From Magnetospirillum fulvum (GTDB lineage: Bacteria > Pseudomonadota > Alphaproteobacteria > Rhodospirillales > Magnetospirillaceae), in NCBI RefSeq assembly GCF_900108475.1, contig NZ_FNWO01000001.1:62001-126000 (forward strand): 64,000 nt of DNA. The letters are read 5' to 3'. The translations under genes and the position numbers were made by a program. The notes under the pieces are model-generated. The model was not told the DNA's origin. It searched no databases and saw only the letters and a program-made list of their open reading frames with translations. Below are positions 1 through 9,208 of the stretch, piece by piece (position 1 is the first letter of the stretch; the number at the start of each line of letters is the position of its first letter).

Positions 1-647
1 ATTGGGTCTGCCCGCTGGTCGAGGAATCCGAACAGCTTGACCTCGCCGCCGCCGAGGAGCGCCACCACACCCTGACCGAACGGTTTGGCGACCGGGTCGG
101 GTTGGTCCACGGACGGATGAAGGGGCCGGCCCGCGATGCGGTGATGGAGCGTTTTGCCGCCGGAGAGATCGATATCCTGGTCGCCACCACCGTGATAGAG
201 GTCGGCGTCAACGTCCCCGAAGCAACGGTGATGGTGGTCGAGCACGCCGAGCGCTTTGGCCTCGCCCAGTTGCACCAATTGCGCGGACGGGTCGGACGCG
301 GCAGCGGGCGCTCGAGTTGCCTGCTGCTCTACGGCCACCCCTTGGGCGAGGTCGCCAAGGCCCGGCTGGAAATCCTGCGCGCCACCGAGGACGGGTTCGT
401 CATCGCCGAAGAAGATTTGCGCCTCCGTGGCGGCGGAGAAATCCTCGGCACCCGCCAAAGCGGTCTGCCCGAATTCCATCTCGCCGACCTCGACCGCCAT
501 GGCGACCTGCTCGAGATCGCCCGCGACGATGCCCGCCTGATCCTCGATCGCGATCCCGAATTGACCGGCAAACGCAGCGAGGCGCTGCGGGTTCTGCTCT
601 ATCTGTTCGAACGCGACGCCGCGATCCGGACGTTGCGGTCGGGATAG
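1..647 (+). CDS. recG: ATP-dependent DNA helicase RecG, C-terminal part (5' end outside window)
   Basis: The reading frame is open from the first bases and ends at a TAG at 645-647, so only about the last 215 residues are present. The segment carries the end of the second helicase lobe: VHGRMKG, then the ATTVIEVGVNVPEA block, then the LHQLRGRVGRG block (helicase motifs V and VI), followed by the RecG C-terminal region with the LRGGGEILGTRQSG signature. RecG remodels stalled replication forks and Holliday junctions. It is convergent with dnaE, separated by a hairpin-rich gap. Family assignment is secure; the start lies upstream of the window. Confidence 0.96.
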   Translation, partial: WVCPLVEESEQLDLAAAEERHHTLTERFGDRVGLVHGRMKGPARDAVMERFAAGEIDILVATTVIEVGVNVPEATVMVVEHAERFGLAQLHQLRGRVGRGSGRSSCLLLYGHPLGEVAKARLEILRATEDGFVIAEEDLRLRGGGEILGTRQSGLPEFHLADLDRHGDLLEIARDDARLILDRDPELTGKRSEALRVLLYLFERDAAIRTLRSG

Positions 648-786
648 GTGTGAGGAAAGATCGCAGGGCTTTGCCCTGCACCCACCAAGGGCAAACGCCC
701 TTGGAACCCGATCCTGATCCGATCCGGGTCAAGGGGCCGGTGGCCCCTTGCGGGCGCGGGCAGAGCCCGCTTCTTCGGACTTACGC
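648..786. repeat. Hairpin-rich intergenic repeat / probable bidirectional terminator
   Basis: Between convergent recG and dnaE four separate inverted repeats lie in a row: cagggc-ttt-gccctg (664-678), ccaagggc-aaac-gcccttgg (685-704), aaggggcc-ggt-ggcccctt (731-749) and gcgggc-aga-gcccgc (756-770). None has a clear T-run, so this is not a standard intrinsic terminator. Its position between two gene ends fits a REP-like element that stops or stabilises transcripts from both sides. No second copy was noticed in the window. Confidence 0.6.
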
Positions 787-3700
787 CTAAATTTCCTCGA
801 CCTCGGCGATCCCGGCGATCGAGCGCAGCGACAGCATGAAGGCCGGGGTAATCGCGATCGTCGATTTCAGGCCCATTTCGACCTCGCGCCCGTCGATCCG
901 TGCGACGATGGCGACACGATTGCGGCCGCGTCCCACGCCGTCGATCAGGTCGCGTAGCGCCGGAATTGCGGCATCGTCTTCGAGGAAGACGCGGATTCCG
1001 GCGGCGGCCTTGGCCGCTTCCTGATCGAGCGAGTCAATACGCTGACAGGTCATCCGCAATTGCTCTTCCTCGAGCTTGGCATCGACCTCCAGCAGCAAGG
1101 CGCCGCCCGCTTCCAGCAAGTCGCGGGCGGCGGCCAGCGTCTCGGAAAAGCAGGTGACCTCGAACAGGCCCGAGGAATCCGAGAATTGCAGGAAGGCATA
1201 GCGCGACCCCTTGGCCGAGACCCGCTCCTGCTTTGACAGCAGCGATCCGGCCAACCGCACCCGCCCCTTGCCCCCGGCCATCAGGTGACGCGGCAATTCG
1301 GCGACCTTCAGGACGTTGAGACGCTTCAGACTCTTAGCGAACGCGTCAAGCGGATGGGCGGAGAGATAAAACCCGACCGACTCGAACTCCATGTTGAGCT
1401 TCTCGTGCGGCGACCAGTCGGGACCGGCCTCCAGCTTCAGCGTCGGCTGATCGGTTCCCCCCAACAGGCTCATCTGGCTGCTGGCGCGGTCCTCGGCGGC
1501 TTGGGCGGCAGTGCGGACCAGGGTGTCGGCATTGCGGAACAGCCGCCCCCTGTTGCGGTCGATCGAATCGAACACGCCTGCTTTGATCAGGTTTTCCAAT
1601 TGGCGGCGATTGATCAGGCGGGCGTCCATCCGGGCGACGAAGTCGGGTAGATCGCGGAACCGCTGGCCGCGATCGCGCTCGTCGATCAGCGCCTTCATCG
1701 CTCCTTCGCCGACATTTTTCAGCGCGGCCAGGGCATAGCGCACCGCCGAACGGCCATCGGCGACCCGCTCGACCGCGAAATCGGCGCGCGAGGCATTGAT
1801 ATCGGGCGGCAACAGCGGAATGTTCAGCCGATCCAGTTCCTGGCGCAGTCCGTTCAGCTTGTCGGTGTTGTTCATGTCATAGGTCATCGTCGCGGCCATG
1901 AACTCGGCCGGATAATTGGCCTTCAACCACGCGGTCTGATACGCGATCAGGGCATAGGCGGCAGCGTGCGATTTGTTAAAGCCGTATTCGGCGAACTTCG
2001 CGACCTTGTCGAAGATCATCGAGGCCTGGGCGCCATCGACTCCCCGGGCCACCGCGCCATCGACGAATTGCTTGCGCTGGGCCTCCATCTCCTCGCGGAT
2101 TTTCTTACCCATCGCCCGGCGCAACAGATCGGCGCCGCCAAGCGAATAGCCCGACAGAACCTGGGCGATCTGCATCACCTGTTCCTGATAGACCATGATC
2201 CCGAAGGTCTCGGTCAGAATCGGCTCGAGCAGCGGATGCATGTAATCGGGCATCTCGCTGCCATGCTTACAGGCGATGTAGCGCGGAATCTGGTCCATCG
2301 GGCCGGGGCGGTACAGCGCCACCACCGCGATCAGATCCTCCAGACGGTTCGGTCCCATCTTGCGCAGCACGTCGCGCATCCCCGAACTTTCCAACTGGAA
2401 CACACCGGCGGTATCACCCCGGGTCAGCATCTCGTAAGTGCGGGTATCGTCCAGAGGAATCGCCGACAGATCGACCTCGATCCCACTGGTATTCTTGATA
2501 TGTCGGACGGCGGTCTGCATCACCGACAGGGTTTTGAGGCCCAGGAAGTCGAACTTGACCAGACCGGCGGATTCCACCCACTTCATGTTGAACTGGGTCA
2601 CCGGCATGTCCGAGCGCGGATCGCGATAGAGCGGAACCAACTCGTCTAGATGGCGATCGCCGATCACGACACCCGCGGCATGGGTCGAGGCGTGGCGGTA
2701 CAGCCCTTCCAGTTTCATCGCCAGATCAAGGAGTTGCCCGACGGTCTCGTCACGCTCCTTCATCTCTTTCAGGAGCGGCTCGCTTTCCAGCGCCTGTTCC
2801 AGGGTGACCGGGTTGGCCGGATTGTTGGGCACCAGCTTGCACAGGCGATCGACCTGTCCATAGGGCATCTGCAACACCCGGCCGACGTCGCGCAGCACGG
2901 CGCGGGCCTGGAGCTTACCGAAGGTGATGATCTGGGCGACCTGGGCGTAGCCGTAACGCTCCTGGACATAGCGGATCGTCTCTTCGCGGCGGTCCTGACA
3001 GAAATCAATGTCGAAGTCAGGCATCGAGACGCGTTCGGGGTTCAAGAACCGCTCGAACAGCAGGCCCCAGCGCAGCGGATCGAGATCGGTGATGGTCAAA
3101 GCCCAGGCCACCACCGAACCGGCACCGGAACCACGGCCCGGCCCGACCGGAATCCCATGCCCCTTCGACCATTGGATGAAGTCGGAAACGATCAGGAAGT
3201 AACCGGGGAAGCCCATCTGATTGATGATCCCCAGCTCATATTCGGTCCGCTCGCGATAGGGCCGGGCGATCTCGGCGCGTTCCTCGTCGGTCATGCCGGG
3301 GCGGAAGACATGCTTCCACATCCGCTTTTCCAGACCGTCCAAGGTCATCTTGCGCAGCACTTCCGGCTCGGTCAGACCGTCCATATGGAAGGGCGGCAGG
3401 ATCGGCTTGCGCTTGGTCACCATGAAGGCGCAGCGGCGCGCCACCGCCAGGGTGTTGTCGATCGCCTCGGGGAGATCCTGGAACAGCTCCCGCATCTCGG
3501 CAGGCGACTTGAAATAATGCTCCGGGGTCAGGCGGCGGCGGTGATCCTCGGCGACATAGGTGCCGTCAGCGATGCAGATCAGGGCATCGTGAGCCCGATA
3601 CATGCCGCGATCGACGAAATAAGGCTCGTTGGTGGCGACCAGGGGCAGATCAAGACGATAGGCCAGATCGATCAGGGTCGGCTCGATCCGGTCCTCGACC

Positions 3701-4251
3701 TCCAGACCATGGCGCATCAGCTCGACATAGAGCCGACCGGAAAAGGCTTGGGACAGCCGGGTCAGCAGGGCCTCGGCCTTATCGCCCTGCCCTTCGGACA
3801 GCAACCGCCCGACCGGCCCGGCCGGACCACCGGTCAGGCAAATCAGCCCACCCGAGCGCTCTTCCAGGTCATCAACCGCAACCTGGGGAACCTCGCCCCC
3901 CTCGGTCTCCAGGAACGCTTTCGAAACGAGTTTCAGCAGGTTGAGATAGCCTGCCTCGTTCTGGCACAACAGCACCAGCGGATCGGGGTCAGGCCGCCGC
4001 CCGTCGCGGGTCGGCGCGCCGTCCTCGCGGCGGATCGCCAATTGCACCCCGACGATCGGCTGGATTCCGGCATCGGCGCAATAGGTCGAGAATTCCAACG
4101 CACCGAACAGATTGCCGGTATCGGTGATCGCCACCGCCGGCATCGCCATCTTCTCGCACGCCTTGACCAATTGCTTGATCTTGATCGCGCCTTCGGACAG
4201 CGAAAAGGCGGTGTGAACGCGAAGATGGACGAAATCGGCACAGGCGGCCAA
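787..4251 (-). CDS. dnaE: DNA polymerase III subunit alpha (DnaE)
   Basis: At 1154 aa this is the usual length for DnaE1, the replicative polymerase catalytic subunit. An N-terminal PHP domain (about 6-280) is followed by the polymerase core with the catalytic PDFDIDF block (411-417) and GPGRGSGAGS (371-380), then helix-hairpin-helix and OB regions near the C-terminus. The PHP metal ligands look degenerate: HLRVH (9-13) and TDTGN (43-47) replace the HLHxH and DHGN forms of active PHP exonucleases. Proofreading is therefore probably done by a separate DnaQ (inference). It is last in a leftward block after lolD, with a 51-base gap. Confidence 0.97.
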   Translation of the reverse strand: MAACADFVHLRVHTAFSLSEGAIKIKQLVKACEKMAMPAVAITDTGNLFGALEFSTYCADAGIQPIVGVQLAIRREDGAPTRDGRRPDPDPLVLLCQNEAGYLNLLKLVSKAFLETEGGEVPQVAVDDLEERSGGLICLTGGPAGPVGRLLSEGQGDKAEALLTRLSQAFSGRLYVELMRHGLEVEDRIEPTLIDLAYRLDLPLVATNEPYFVDRGMYRAHDALICIADGTYVAEDHRRRLTPEHYFKSPAEMRELFQDLPEAIDNTLAVARRCAFMVTKRKPILPPFHMDGLTEPEVLRKMTLDGLEKRMWKHVFRPGMTDEERAEIARPYRERTEYELGIINQMGFPGYFLIVSDFIQWSKGHGIPVGPGRGSGAGSVVAWALTITDLDPLRWGLLFERFLNPERVSMPDFDIDFCQDRREETIRYVQERYGYAQVAQIITFGKLQARAVLRDVGRVLQMPYGQVDRLCKLVPNNPANPVTLEQALESEPLLKEMKERDETVGQLLDLAMKLEGLYRHASTHAAGVVIGDRHLDELVPLYRDPRSDMPVTQFNMKWVESAGLVKFDFLGLKTLSVMQTAVRHIKNTSGIEVDLSAIPLDDTRTYEMLTRGDTAGVFQLESSGMRDVLRKMGPNRLEDLIAVVALYRPGPMDQIPRYIACKHGSEMPDYMHPLLEPILTETFGIMVYQEQVMQIAQVLSGYSLGGADLLRRAMGKKIREEMEAQRKQFVDGAVARGVDGAQASMIFDKVAKFAEYGFNKSHAAAYALIAYQTAWLKANYPAEFMAATMTYDMNNTDKLNGLRQELDRLNIPLLPPDINASRADFAVERVADGRSAVRYALAALKNVGEGAMKALIDERDRGQRFRDLPDFVARMDARLINRRQLENLIKAGVFDSIDRNRGRLFRNADTLVRTAAQAAEDRASSQMSLLGGTDQPTLKLEAGPDWSPHEKLNMEFESVGFYLSAHPLDAFAKSLKRLNVLKVAELPRHLMAGGKGRVRLAGSLLSKQERVSAKGSRYAFLQFSDSSGLFEVTCFSETLAAARDLLEAGGALLLEVDAKLEEEQLRMTCQRIDSLDQEAAKAAAGIRVFLEDDAAIPALRDLIDGVGRGRNRVAIVARIDGREVEMGLKSTIAITPAFMLSLRSIAGIAEVEEI

Positions 4252-4302
4252 GGGCGTATCTCCGCTCGGAAAAGATGGAATCGGGATGGGAGCGACCGGC
4301 TC

Positions 4303-4995
4303 CTATCCCGCGACCAGCACGCCGTCCTTGAGCGTTACCACCCGGTCCATCCGTTGGGCCAGATCGGGATTGTGGGTCGCGATCAAGGCCGCGACCCCGG
4401 TTCCGCGCACCAGGGCGATCAGTTCGGCAAAGACGGATTCGGCGGTATGGGGATCGAGATTGCCGGTCGGTTCGTCGGCCAGCAGAACCCTGGGCCCGTT
4501 GGCAAGGGCACGGCAGATCGCCACCCGCTGCTGCTCGCCGCCGGATAATTGGCCGGGGCGATGATCGGCGCGGTTGGCCAGCCCCATCCGGTCGAGCAGG
4601 TCCATCGCCCGCACCCGCGCCTGCCCCTTGGCGATCCCGGCGATCATCTGCGGCAGGATCACGTTCTCGGCGGCAGAAAATTCCGGCAGCAGGTGATGGA
4701 ATTGATAGACGAAACCGAGATGAAGCCGACGCAGACGGGTCCGCTCGGCCTCGCTCTGATCCCCGGCGGAAATCCCGGCCAGGAACACCTCGCCCTGATC
4801 GGGGCGCTCCAACAATCCGGCGATATGCAGCAGGGTCGACTTCCCCGCCCCCGACGGACCGACCAGAGCAACGATCTCGCCGCTTTGGATCGCGAGATCG
4901 GCCCCGCACAGAACGTCGAGGACGTCTTTGCCCTGGCTAAAGCGGCGGCGGATGCCAGACAGCCGCAATCCTTCGGTCTGCTGGGCCTTACTCAT
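4303..4995 (-). CDS. lolD: Lipoprotein-releasing system ATP-binding protein LolD
   Basis: ABC ATPase of 230 aa that powers LolCDE extraction of outer-membrane lipoproteins from the inner membrane. Walker A GPSGAGKS is at 46-53; the LSGGEQQR signature and the [11 protein letters not shown] Walker B follow, with the TGNLD form typical of LolD/MacB-type ATPases. The frame is open further upstream, but the ATG at 4995 was chosen because it overlaps the lolC stop by 8 bases (ATGAGTAA) and gives the family N-terminus. It is cotranscribed with lolC. MacB-type ATPases are similar, but the lolC partner settles the call. Confidence 0.95.
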   Translation of the reverse strand: MSKAQQTEGLRLSGIRRRFSQGKDVLDVLCGADLAIQSGEIVALVGPSGAGKSTLLHIAGLLERPDQGEVFLAGISAGDQSEAERTRLRRLHLGFVYQFHHLLPEFSAAENVILPQMIAGIAKGQARVRAMDLLDRMGLANRADHRPGQLSGGEQQRVAICRALANGPRVLLADEPTGNLDPHTAESVFAELIALVRGTGVAALIATHNPDLAQRMDRVVTLKDGVLVAG

Positions 4996-6235
4996 AGCGC
5001 AACGCCTCCACCGGATCGAGCCGCGCTGCCCGCCAGGACGGATAGATCGTCGCGGCAAAAGACAGCCCGAGTGCCATCAGCACCACCGTCACCACCTCGC
5101 CGGTTTCGACGCGGGCGGGCAGTTGGGTCAGGAAATAGATTTCGGCGGCGAACAATTCGCGGCCGATGATCGATTGGATGAACTGGCGGATCGCCTCGAT
5201 ATGGGTGGCGAACCACACGCCGAGCGCGGTGCCGAACACGGTTCCGGCCACCCCGACCGAAGCTCCCGACAGGAAGAAGATCCGCATGATCATTCCCCGC
5301 GTCGCCCCCATCGTCCGCAAGATCGCGATGTCGCGCCCCTTATCCTTCACCAGCATGATCAGGCTGGAGATGATGTTGAAGGCGGCGACCAGGATAATCA
5401 GGGTCAGGATCAGGAACATCACATTGCGTTCGACCTGGACCGCGTTGAAGAAATTGGCGTTGGCCTGCTGCCAGTCATAGATCCGGGCCGAGCCGCCGGT
5501 CAGCTCGGTCAGTTCGCGCCGGGTGGTCGGCACCCGGTCGGGATCGTCGAGGAACACTTCGATCTGGGTCACCGCACCGGGGAGGCGGAAGAAGGTCTGC
5601 GCCGCGGGCAACGGCATGAAAACGAAGCCGGAATCGTATTCGAACATCCCGACATTGAAGGTTCCCGCGACCCGGTAGCCCCGCATCCGGGGCACGGTGC
5701 CAAAGGCGGTGGCGCTACCCTTGGGCGAAATCAACGTCACGGTATCGCCGATCGCCACGCCCAGCTTTTCCGCCAGACGATAGCCGAGCACGACCGAATC
5801 CTCGCCATTGAATTCGGATGGTGCGCCGCGCCAGTTGCGGGAGAAAATCTGGCGGGCCAGCAAATCCTCGGGCCGGACGCCGCGCACAATCGCGCCCGTG
5901 CCGCCCCCGCCGGGCGACGAGGCGAACACCTGCCCCTCGACGGTGGGGATCACCATTGTTACGCCGGTCAGTGCCCGAATTCGATCCGTCAGCGAATCGA
6001 ATTCGGACAAGGGGGCCGAGGCCCCATAAACCCCGATATGGCCGTTGATGCCCAGGATACGGCCCAGCAATTCATGGCGAAAGCCGTTCATCACCGCCAT
6101 CACCACGATCAAGGTGGCGACGCCCAATCCGATTCCCGCCAGCGAAAAACCGGCAATGACCGAAATGAAGCCTTCCTTGCGCCGGGCCCGGAGGTAGCGA
6201 AACGCCACCATCCGCTCGAACGAACCAAAGATCAT
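4988..6235 (-). CDS. lolC: Lipoprotein-releasing system permease LolC/LolE
   Basis: Inner-membrane permease of 415 aa with the LolCE layout: a transmembrane helix at about 24-48, a long periplasmic domain, then three helices in the C-terminal third (about 270-295, 315-340 and 375-400). The N-terminal [13 protein letters not shown] motif is typical of alphaproteobacterial LolC. Only one permease gene is present, so the complex is probably a LolC/E homodimer with LolD (inference; common outside gammaproteobacteria). It lies 22 bases after proS and overlaps lolD by 8 bases. Confidence 0.95.
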   Translation of the reverse strand: MIFGSFERMVAFRYLRARRKEGFISVIAGFSLAGIGLGVATLIVVMAVMNGFRHELLGRILGINGHIGVYGASAPLSEFDSLTDRIRALTGVTMVIPTVEGQVFASSPGGGGTGAIVRGVRPEDLLARQIFSRNWRGAPSEFNGEDSVVLGYRLAEKLGVAIGDTVTLISPKGSATAFGTVPRMRGYRVAGTFNVGMFEYDSGFVFMPLPAAQTFFRLPGAVTQIEVFLDDPDRVPTTRRELTELTGGSARIYDWQQANANFFNAVQVERNVMFLILTLIILVAAFNIISSLIMLVKDKGRDIAILRTMGATRGMIMRIFFLSGASVGVAGTVFGTALGVWFATHIEAIRQFIQSIIGRELFAAEIYFLTQLPARVETGEVVTVVLMALGLSFAATIYPSWRAARLDPVEALRYE

Positions 6236-6257
6236 CGGGGTCTCCCAAACAGTGGCC

Positions 6258-7547
6258 TTATTCGGCCAGACGGGCCAGAGCCGATTCGGCCGACAGTTCG
6301 ACCCGCTCGCCGGTCGCGCGGTTCTTCAGTTCGACGATCCCGGCGGCAACGCCCTTGGGTCCGACCACCACCTGCCAGGGCAGGCCGATCAGGTCCATAT
6401 CGGCGAACTTGACCCCGGCACGGTCGTCGCGGTCATCGTACAGGGTGTCGATCCCCGCCTTCGCCAACTTGGCGTAAAGGTCTTCGCAGACGGCGTCACA
6501 GGCGGCATCGCCGCTCTTCAGATTGATCAGTCCGACCTGGAACGGCGCGACCGAGGCGGGCCAGATGATGCCGCGTTCGTCATGGTGGGCCTCGATGATC
6601 GCACCGACCAGACGCGACACGCCGATCCCATACGACCCCATCTCGACCGCGACGGGCTCGCCGTTCGGCCCCTGCACCACCGCGTTCATCGCCTTGGAAT
6701 ATTTGGTGCCGAAATAGAAGATGTGGCCGACCTCGATCCCGCGCGCCTCGCGCAACCGTTCCGCAGGCGGAACGCCGGGCGCGCCGGGGACGTGCTTTTC
6801 GTCGGTGGCGGCATAGAGGCGGTCGAGCGCTTCCAGGTCGATCTCGCCCTTCGCCGCCAGCTCGTCATAAGCGACGTCATAGAACACGCCGCTTTCGCCG
6901 GTCTCGGCCAGGATGTGGAATTCGTGGGTAAGGTTGCCGCCGATCGCGCCGGAATCCGCCCGCATCGGGATCGCGGTCAGACCCATCCGCTTGAAGGTCT
7001 TCAGATAGGCGGTGAACATCGTCTCGTAAGACTTTTTCGCGCCTTCGAAATCCAGGTCGAAGGAATAGCTGTCCTTCATCAGGAATTCGCGGCCGCGCAT
7101 CACGCCAAAGCGGGGACGGACCTCGTCACGAAACTTCCACTGGATGTGATAGAGGATCTTCGGCAGGTCGCGGTAGCTCTTGACGTTGTCGCGGAACAAC
7201 TGGGTGATCAGCTCTTCGTTGGTCGGCCCGAACAGCATTTCGCGGTCGTGACGATCACGGATGCGCAGCATCTCCTTGCCATAGGCATCGTAGCGCCCGC
7301 TTTCCCGCCAGATGTCGGCCGACTGGATCGTCGGCATCAGCAATTCCTGAGCACCGGCGGCGTCCTGCTCCTCGCGCACGATCTGCTCGATCCGGCGCAG
7401 CACCTTCAGGCCCAACGGCAGCCAGGAATAGATGCCCGCAGCCGACTGGCGGACCATCCCGGCCCGCAGCATCAGCCGGTGCGAGGCGATCTGAGCCTCG
7501 GACGGAGTCTCCTTCAGGGTCGGCAGGAAAAAGCTGGAACGGCGCAT
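6258..7547 (-). CDS. proS: Prolyl-tRNA synthetase, short form lacking the full INS editing domain
   Basis: Class II synthetase of 429 aa charging tRNA-Pro. The TNEE element is at 109-112, motif 2 ([17 protein letters not shown]) at 139-155 and motif 3 (GSYGIGVSR) at 304-312, followed by the anticodon-binding domain. E. coli ProRS is about 570 aa because of the INS editing domain between motifs 2 and 3; here that stretch is only about 140 residues, as in other alphaproteobacteria. Editing of Ala-tRNA-Pro must then be done in trans, and no ProXp-ala gene was recognised in this window. AGAGGA precedes the ATG. Confidence 0.97.
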   Translation of the reverse strand: MRRSSFFLPTLKETPSEAQIASHRLMLRAGMVRQSAAGIYSWLPLGLKVLRRIEQIVREEQDAAGAQELLMPTIQSADIWRESGRYDAYGKEMLRIRDRHDREMLFGPTNEELITQLFRDNVKSYRDLPKILYHIQWKFRDEVRPRFGVMRGREFLMKDSYSFDLDFEGAKKSYETMFTAYLKTFKRMGLTAIPMRADSGAIGGNLTHEFHILAETGESGVFYDVAYDELAAKGEIDLEALDRLYAATDEKHVPGAPGVPPAERLREARGIEVGHIFYFGTKYSKAMNAVVQGPNGEPVAVEMGSYGIGVSRLVGAIIEAHHDERGIIWPASVAPFQVGLINLKSGDAACDAVCEDLYAKLAKAGIDTLYDDRDDRAGVKFADMDLIGLPWQVVVGPKGVAAGIVELKNRATGERVELSAESALARLAE

Positions 7548-7652
7548 GACGGTCCTCTGGAATCGGGAAAGGCTGGAAAGCGCGGACTTTAGCCCGGATT
7601 TCCCGGCCTGTCACGAACCGGGCCGCAGAAAGGCGCGGAAACAGTCATGCCG

Positions 7653-8147
7653 TCAACGCACGCCCCGGCGCGCACAGGCCGCAGCCAGCGCCCGCTGATC
7701 GTCTTGCACCATCGGCTGGCCGTTGAAGGTGAAGGTGTCGCGGGCGAAATCGTACTTGACCGTGCCGACCTTCGATTGGGTCAGCCCCAATCCCTTGGCA
7801 GTCCCTTGCGGGGTGGTGACGCCCTGGCGCTCTTTGTTATAGGTCAGCGGATTGATCGTGAGCGGGATTTCCAGCACCTCGGGCACGACCTTGCGGGCGA
7901 AGTCGGCGGCGACCGGATCGAGATCGGCGGGAACAACCGGGCGGCCACGGGCATCCACGCCGGGACGATAGGCGACGTCGGCGTCGGGGATGTGGCGGAT
8001 CAGCCGGGAACAATCCGGCTTGGTGATGGTGATCACCAACGGGGTGTCGGGCATCAGCCGGGTCGGGGCTCCCGCCGACGGCTCGGCCAAAGCCGGTTCT
8101 ACACCGGCAATTATCAAGAAAGACAAGGTTATCAGGGAGCGTAACAT
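7653..8147 (-). CDS. Secreted protein of unknown function
   Basis: This 164-residue protein begins with a signal peptide (MLRSLITLSFLIIAGVEPALA, cleavage after ALA). The mature part has two cysteines (TKPDCSRL near the start, AACARRGVR at the end) that could form a disulfide, and no domain I recognise. The frame is open to 8180, but the ATG at 8147 is preceded by GGAGGG at good spacing and starts the signal peptide. It lies upstream of proS on the same strand with a 105-base gap, so it may be a separate unit. Function unknown. Confidence 0.8.
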   Translation of the reverse strand: MLRSLITLSFLIIAGVEPALAEPSAGAPTRLMPDTPLVITITKPDCSRLIRHIPDADVAYRPGVDARGRPVVPADLDPVAADFARKVVPEVLEIPLTINPLTYNKERQGVTTPQGTAKGLGLTQSKVGTVKYDFARDTFTFNGQPMVQDDQRALAAACARRGVR

Positions 8148-8382
8148 CGCGAAAACCCTCCTTGCATCCTGTCGGAGCATCCCCGGGCAAGGCTACGACT
8201 CTTTCGCCTTCAACCTGCATTATGGAATATAAACAAAAAAACAGGGTGACGCGGGGAACAAAGTTGCGTAGCTTCGGCGTCAAGCTCGGTCAACGGGCAA
8301 ACCATCCAAATCGATGGCCGAACTTTTGCGCGGCCCTGGGTTCGGAAGGAAACGTCCCCTGATATGATAGCGGAACCAGGAT
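8148..8382. other. Intergenic region upstream of the secreted-protein gene
   Basis: About 235 bases with no convincing open frame. On the minus strand there is a run of seven T followed by an AT-rich stretch (8218-8240), presumably part of the promoter of the gene at 7653-8147. I could not define -35/-10 boxes or an RNA gene here. Confidence 0.3.
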
Positions 8383-8418
8383 AAAAAAGCGGCGGAATCG
8401 GAGTCCCGGTTCCGCCGT
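8383..8418 (-). terminator. Rho-independent terminator of the inositol-phosphatase-like gene
   Basis: On the minus strand an 8-bp stem (cggcggaa with ttccgccg, 8390-8397 and 8410-8417) is followed directly by a run of six T (8383-8388). It starts 17 bases after the stop of the gene at 8435 and closes the leftward operon hfq-hflX-IMPase. Confidence 0.85.
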
Positions 8419-8434
8419 TTCCGTTCGACGCGTC

Positions 8435-9208
8435 CTATCCGAGCAGAAGAGCCCGCAAGGCCGACCAGCAGGATTCGTCGGGTGCCAGCAGCAACGCCCC
8501 GTCGTCGAAGCGAGGGCGATAGGGGCTGGCGTCGATCATTCGGCCATATCCCCCCGCCTCAGCGTGAATCAGAACCCCGGCGGCATGATCCCACGGCATC
8601 AGCCGACGGAAATGGGCGAAATGCAGCCCGCGATGGACCAGATCGAGGTAATCGTGGGCGGCGCTACCCTTGCGGCCGACCTTGGCCACCCGCCCGGACA
8701 GCCGGGCCGAGCGCTTGACCGAACCGGACAGGGTGGCAAGCGGACCACCCGGCAGCACCGACAGGCGCTGACCGGCTTCCCAGGCGCCACCGCCTTGTTC
8801 GGCGATTGTCATCCGCCCCGAGACCGGATCATAGATCCAGCCGATCCGGGTGACGCCATCGACGACCAGGGCCAGGATCACGGCAAAGCGGGTCAGCCCC
8901 TGGGCGAAATTCGAGGTGCCATCGACCGGGTCGATCACCCACACCGCCCCCGGACGCTCTAGCAGAGAGAGCAGAGCGGGAGTGGCGGCAACCGCCTCTT
9001 CGCCGACGCAGGCGGCTTCGGGCAGGATTTCGGCGAGACGCAGGGTCAGAACCCGTTCGGCCTCGATATCGGCTTCGGTGACCAATTGACCCGGAAGCTT
9101 TTCGCGGATTTGTCCGGCGGTCAGATTACGAAAGCGGGGGAGGATTTCGGCGGCGGCGACCTCGCGGATAATCCCGGCCACCCGGTCGATATCGACCGGG
9201 GCGGTCAT
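8435..9208 (-). CDS. Inositol monophosphatase family protein
   Basis: This 257-aa Mg-dependent, Li-sensitive-type phosphatase has the family motifs GEEA (69-72), WVIDPVDGTSN (90-100) and WDHAAG near 207, which supply the metal ligands. Relatives act on inositol phosphate, 3'-phosphoadenosine phosphate or histidinol phosphate; the substrate cannot be read from the sequence. The start codon overlaps the hflX stop by 4 bases (ATGA), so it is probably translated together with hflX. A strong terminator follows. Confidence 0.9.
   Translation of the reverse strand: MTAPVDIDRVAGIIREVAAAEILPRFRNLTAGQIREKLPGQLVTEADIEAERVLTLRLAEILPEAACVGEEAVAATPALLSLLERPGAVWVIDPVDGTSNFAQGLTRFAVILALVVDGVTRIGWIYDPVSGRMTIAEQGGGAWEAGQRLSVLPGGPLATLSGSVKRSARLSGRVAKVGRKGSAAHDYLDLVHRGLHFAHFRRLMPWDHAAGVLIHAEAGGYGRMIDASPYRPRFDDGALLLAPDESCWSALRALLLG

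Noticed and set aside
2650-4548. 632-codon open frame on the plus strand opposite dnaE and lolD
   Set aside because: Product is His/Gln/Gly-rich with no domain, and it runs through two real genes; typical antisense shadow of GC-rich codon use.
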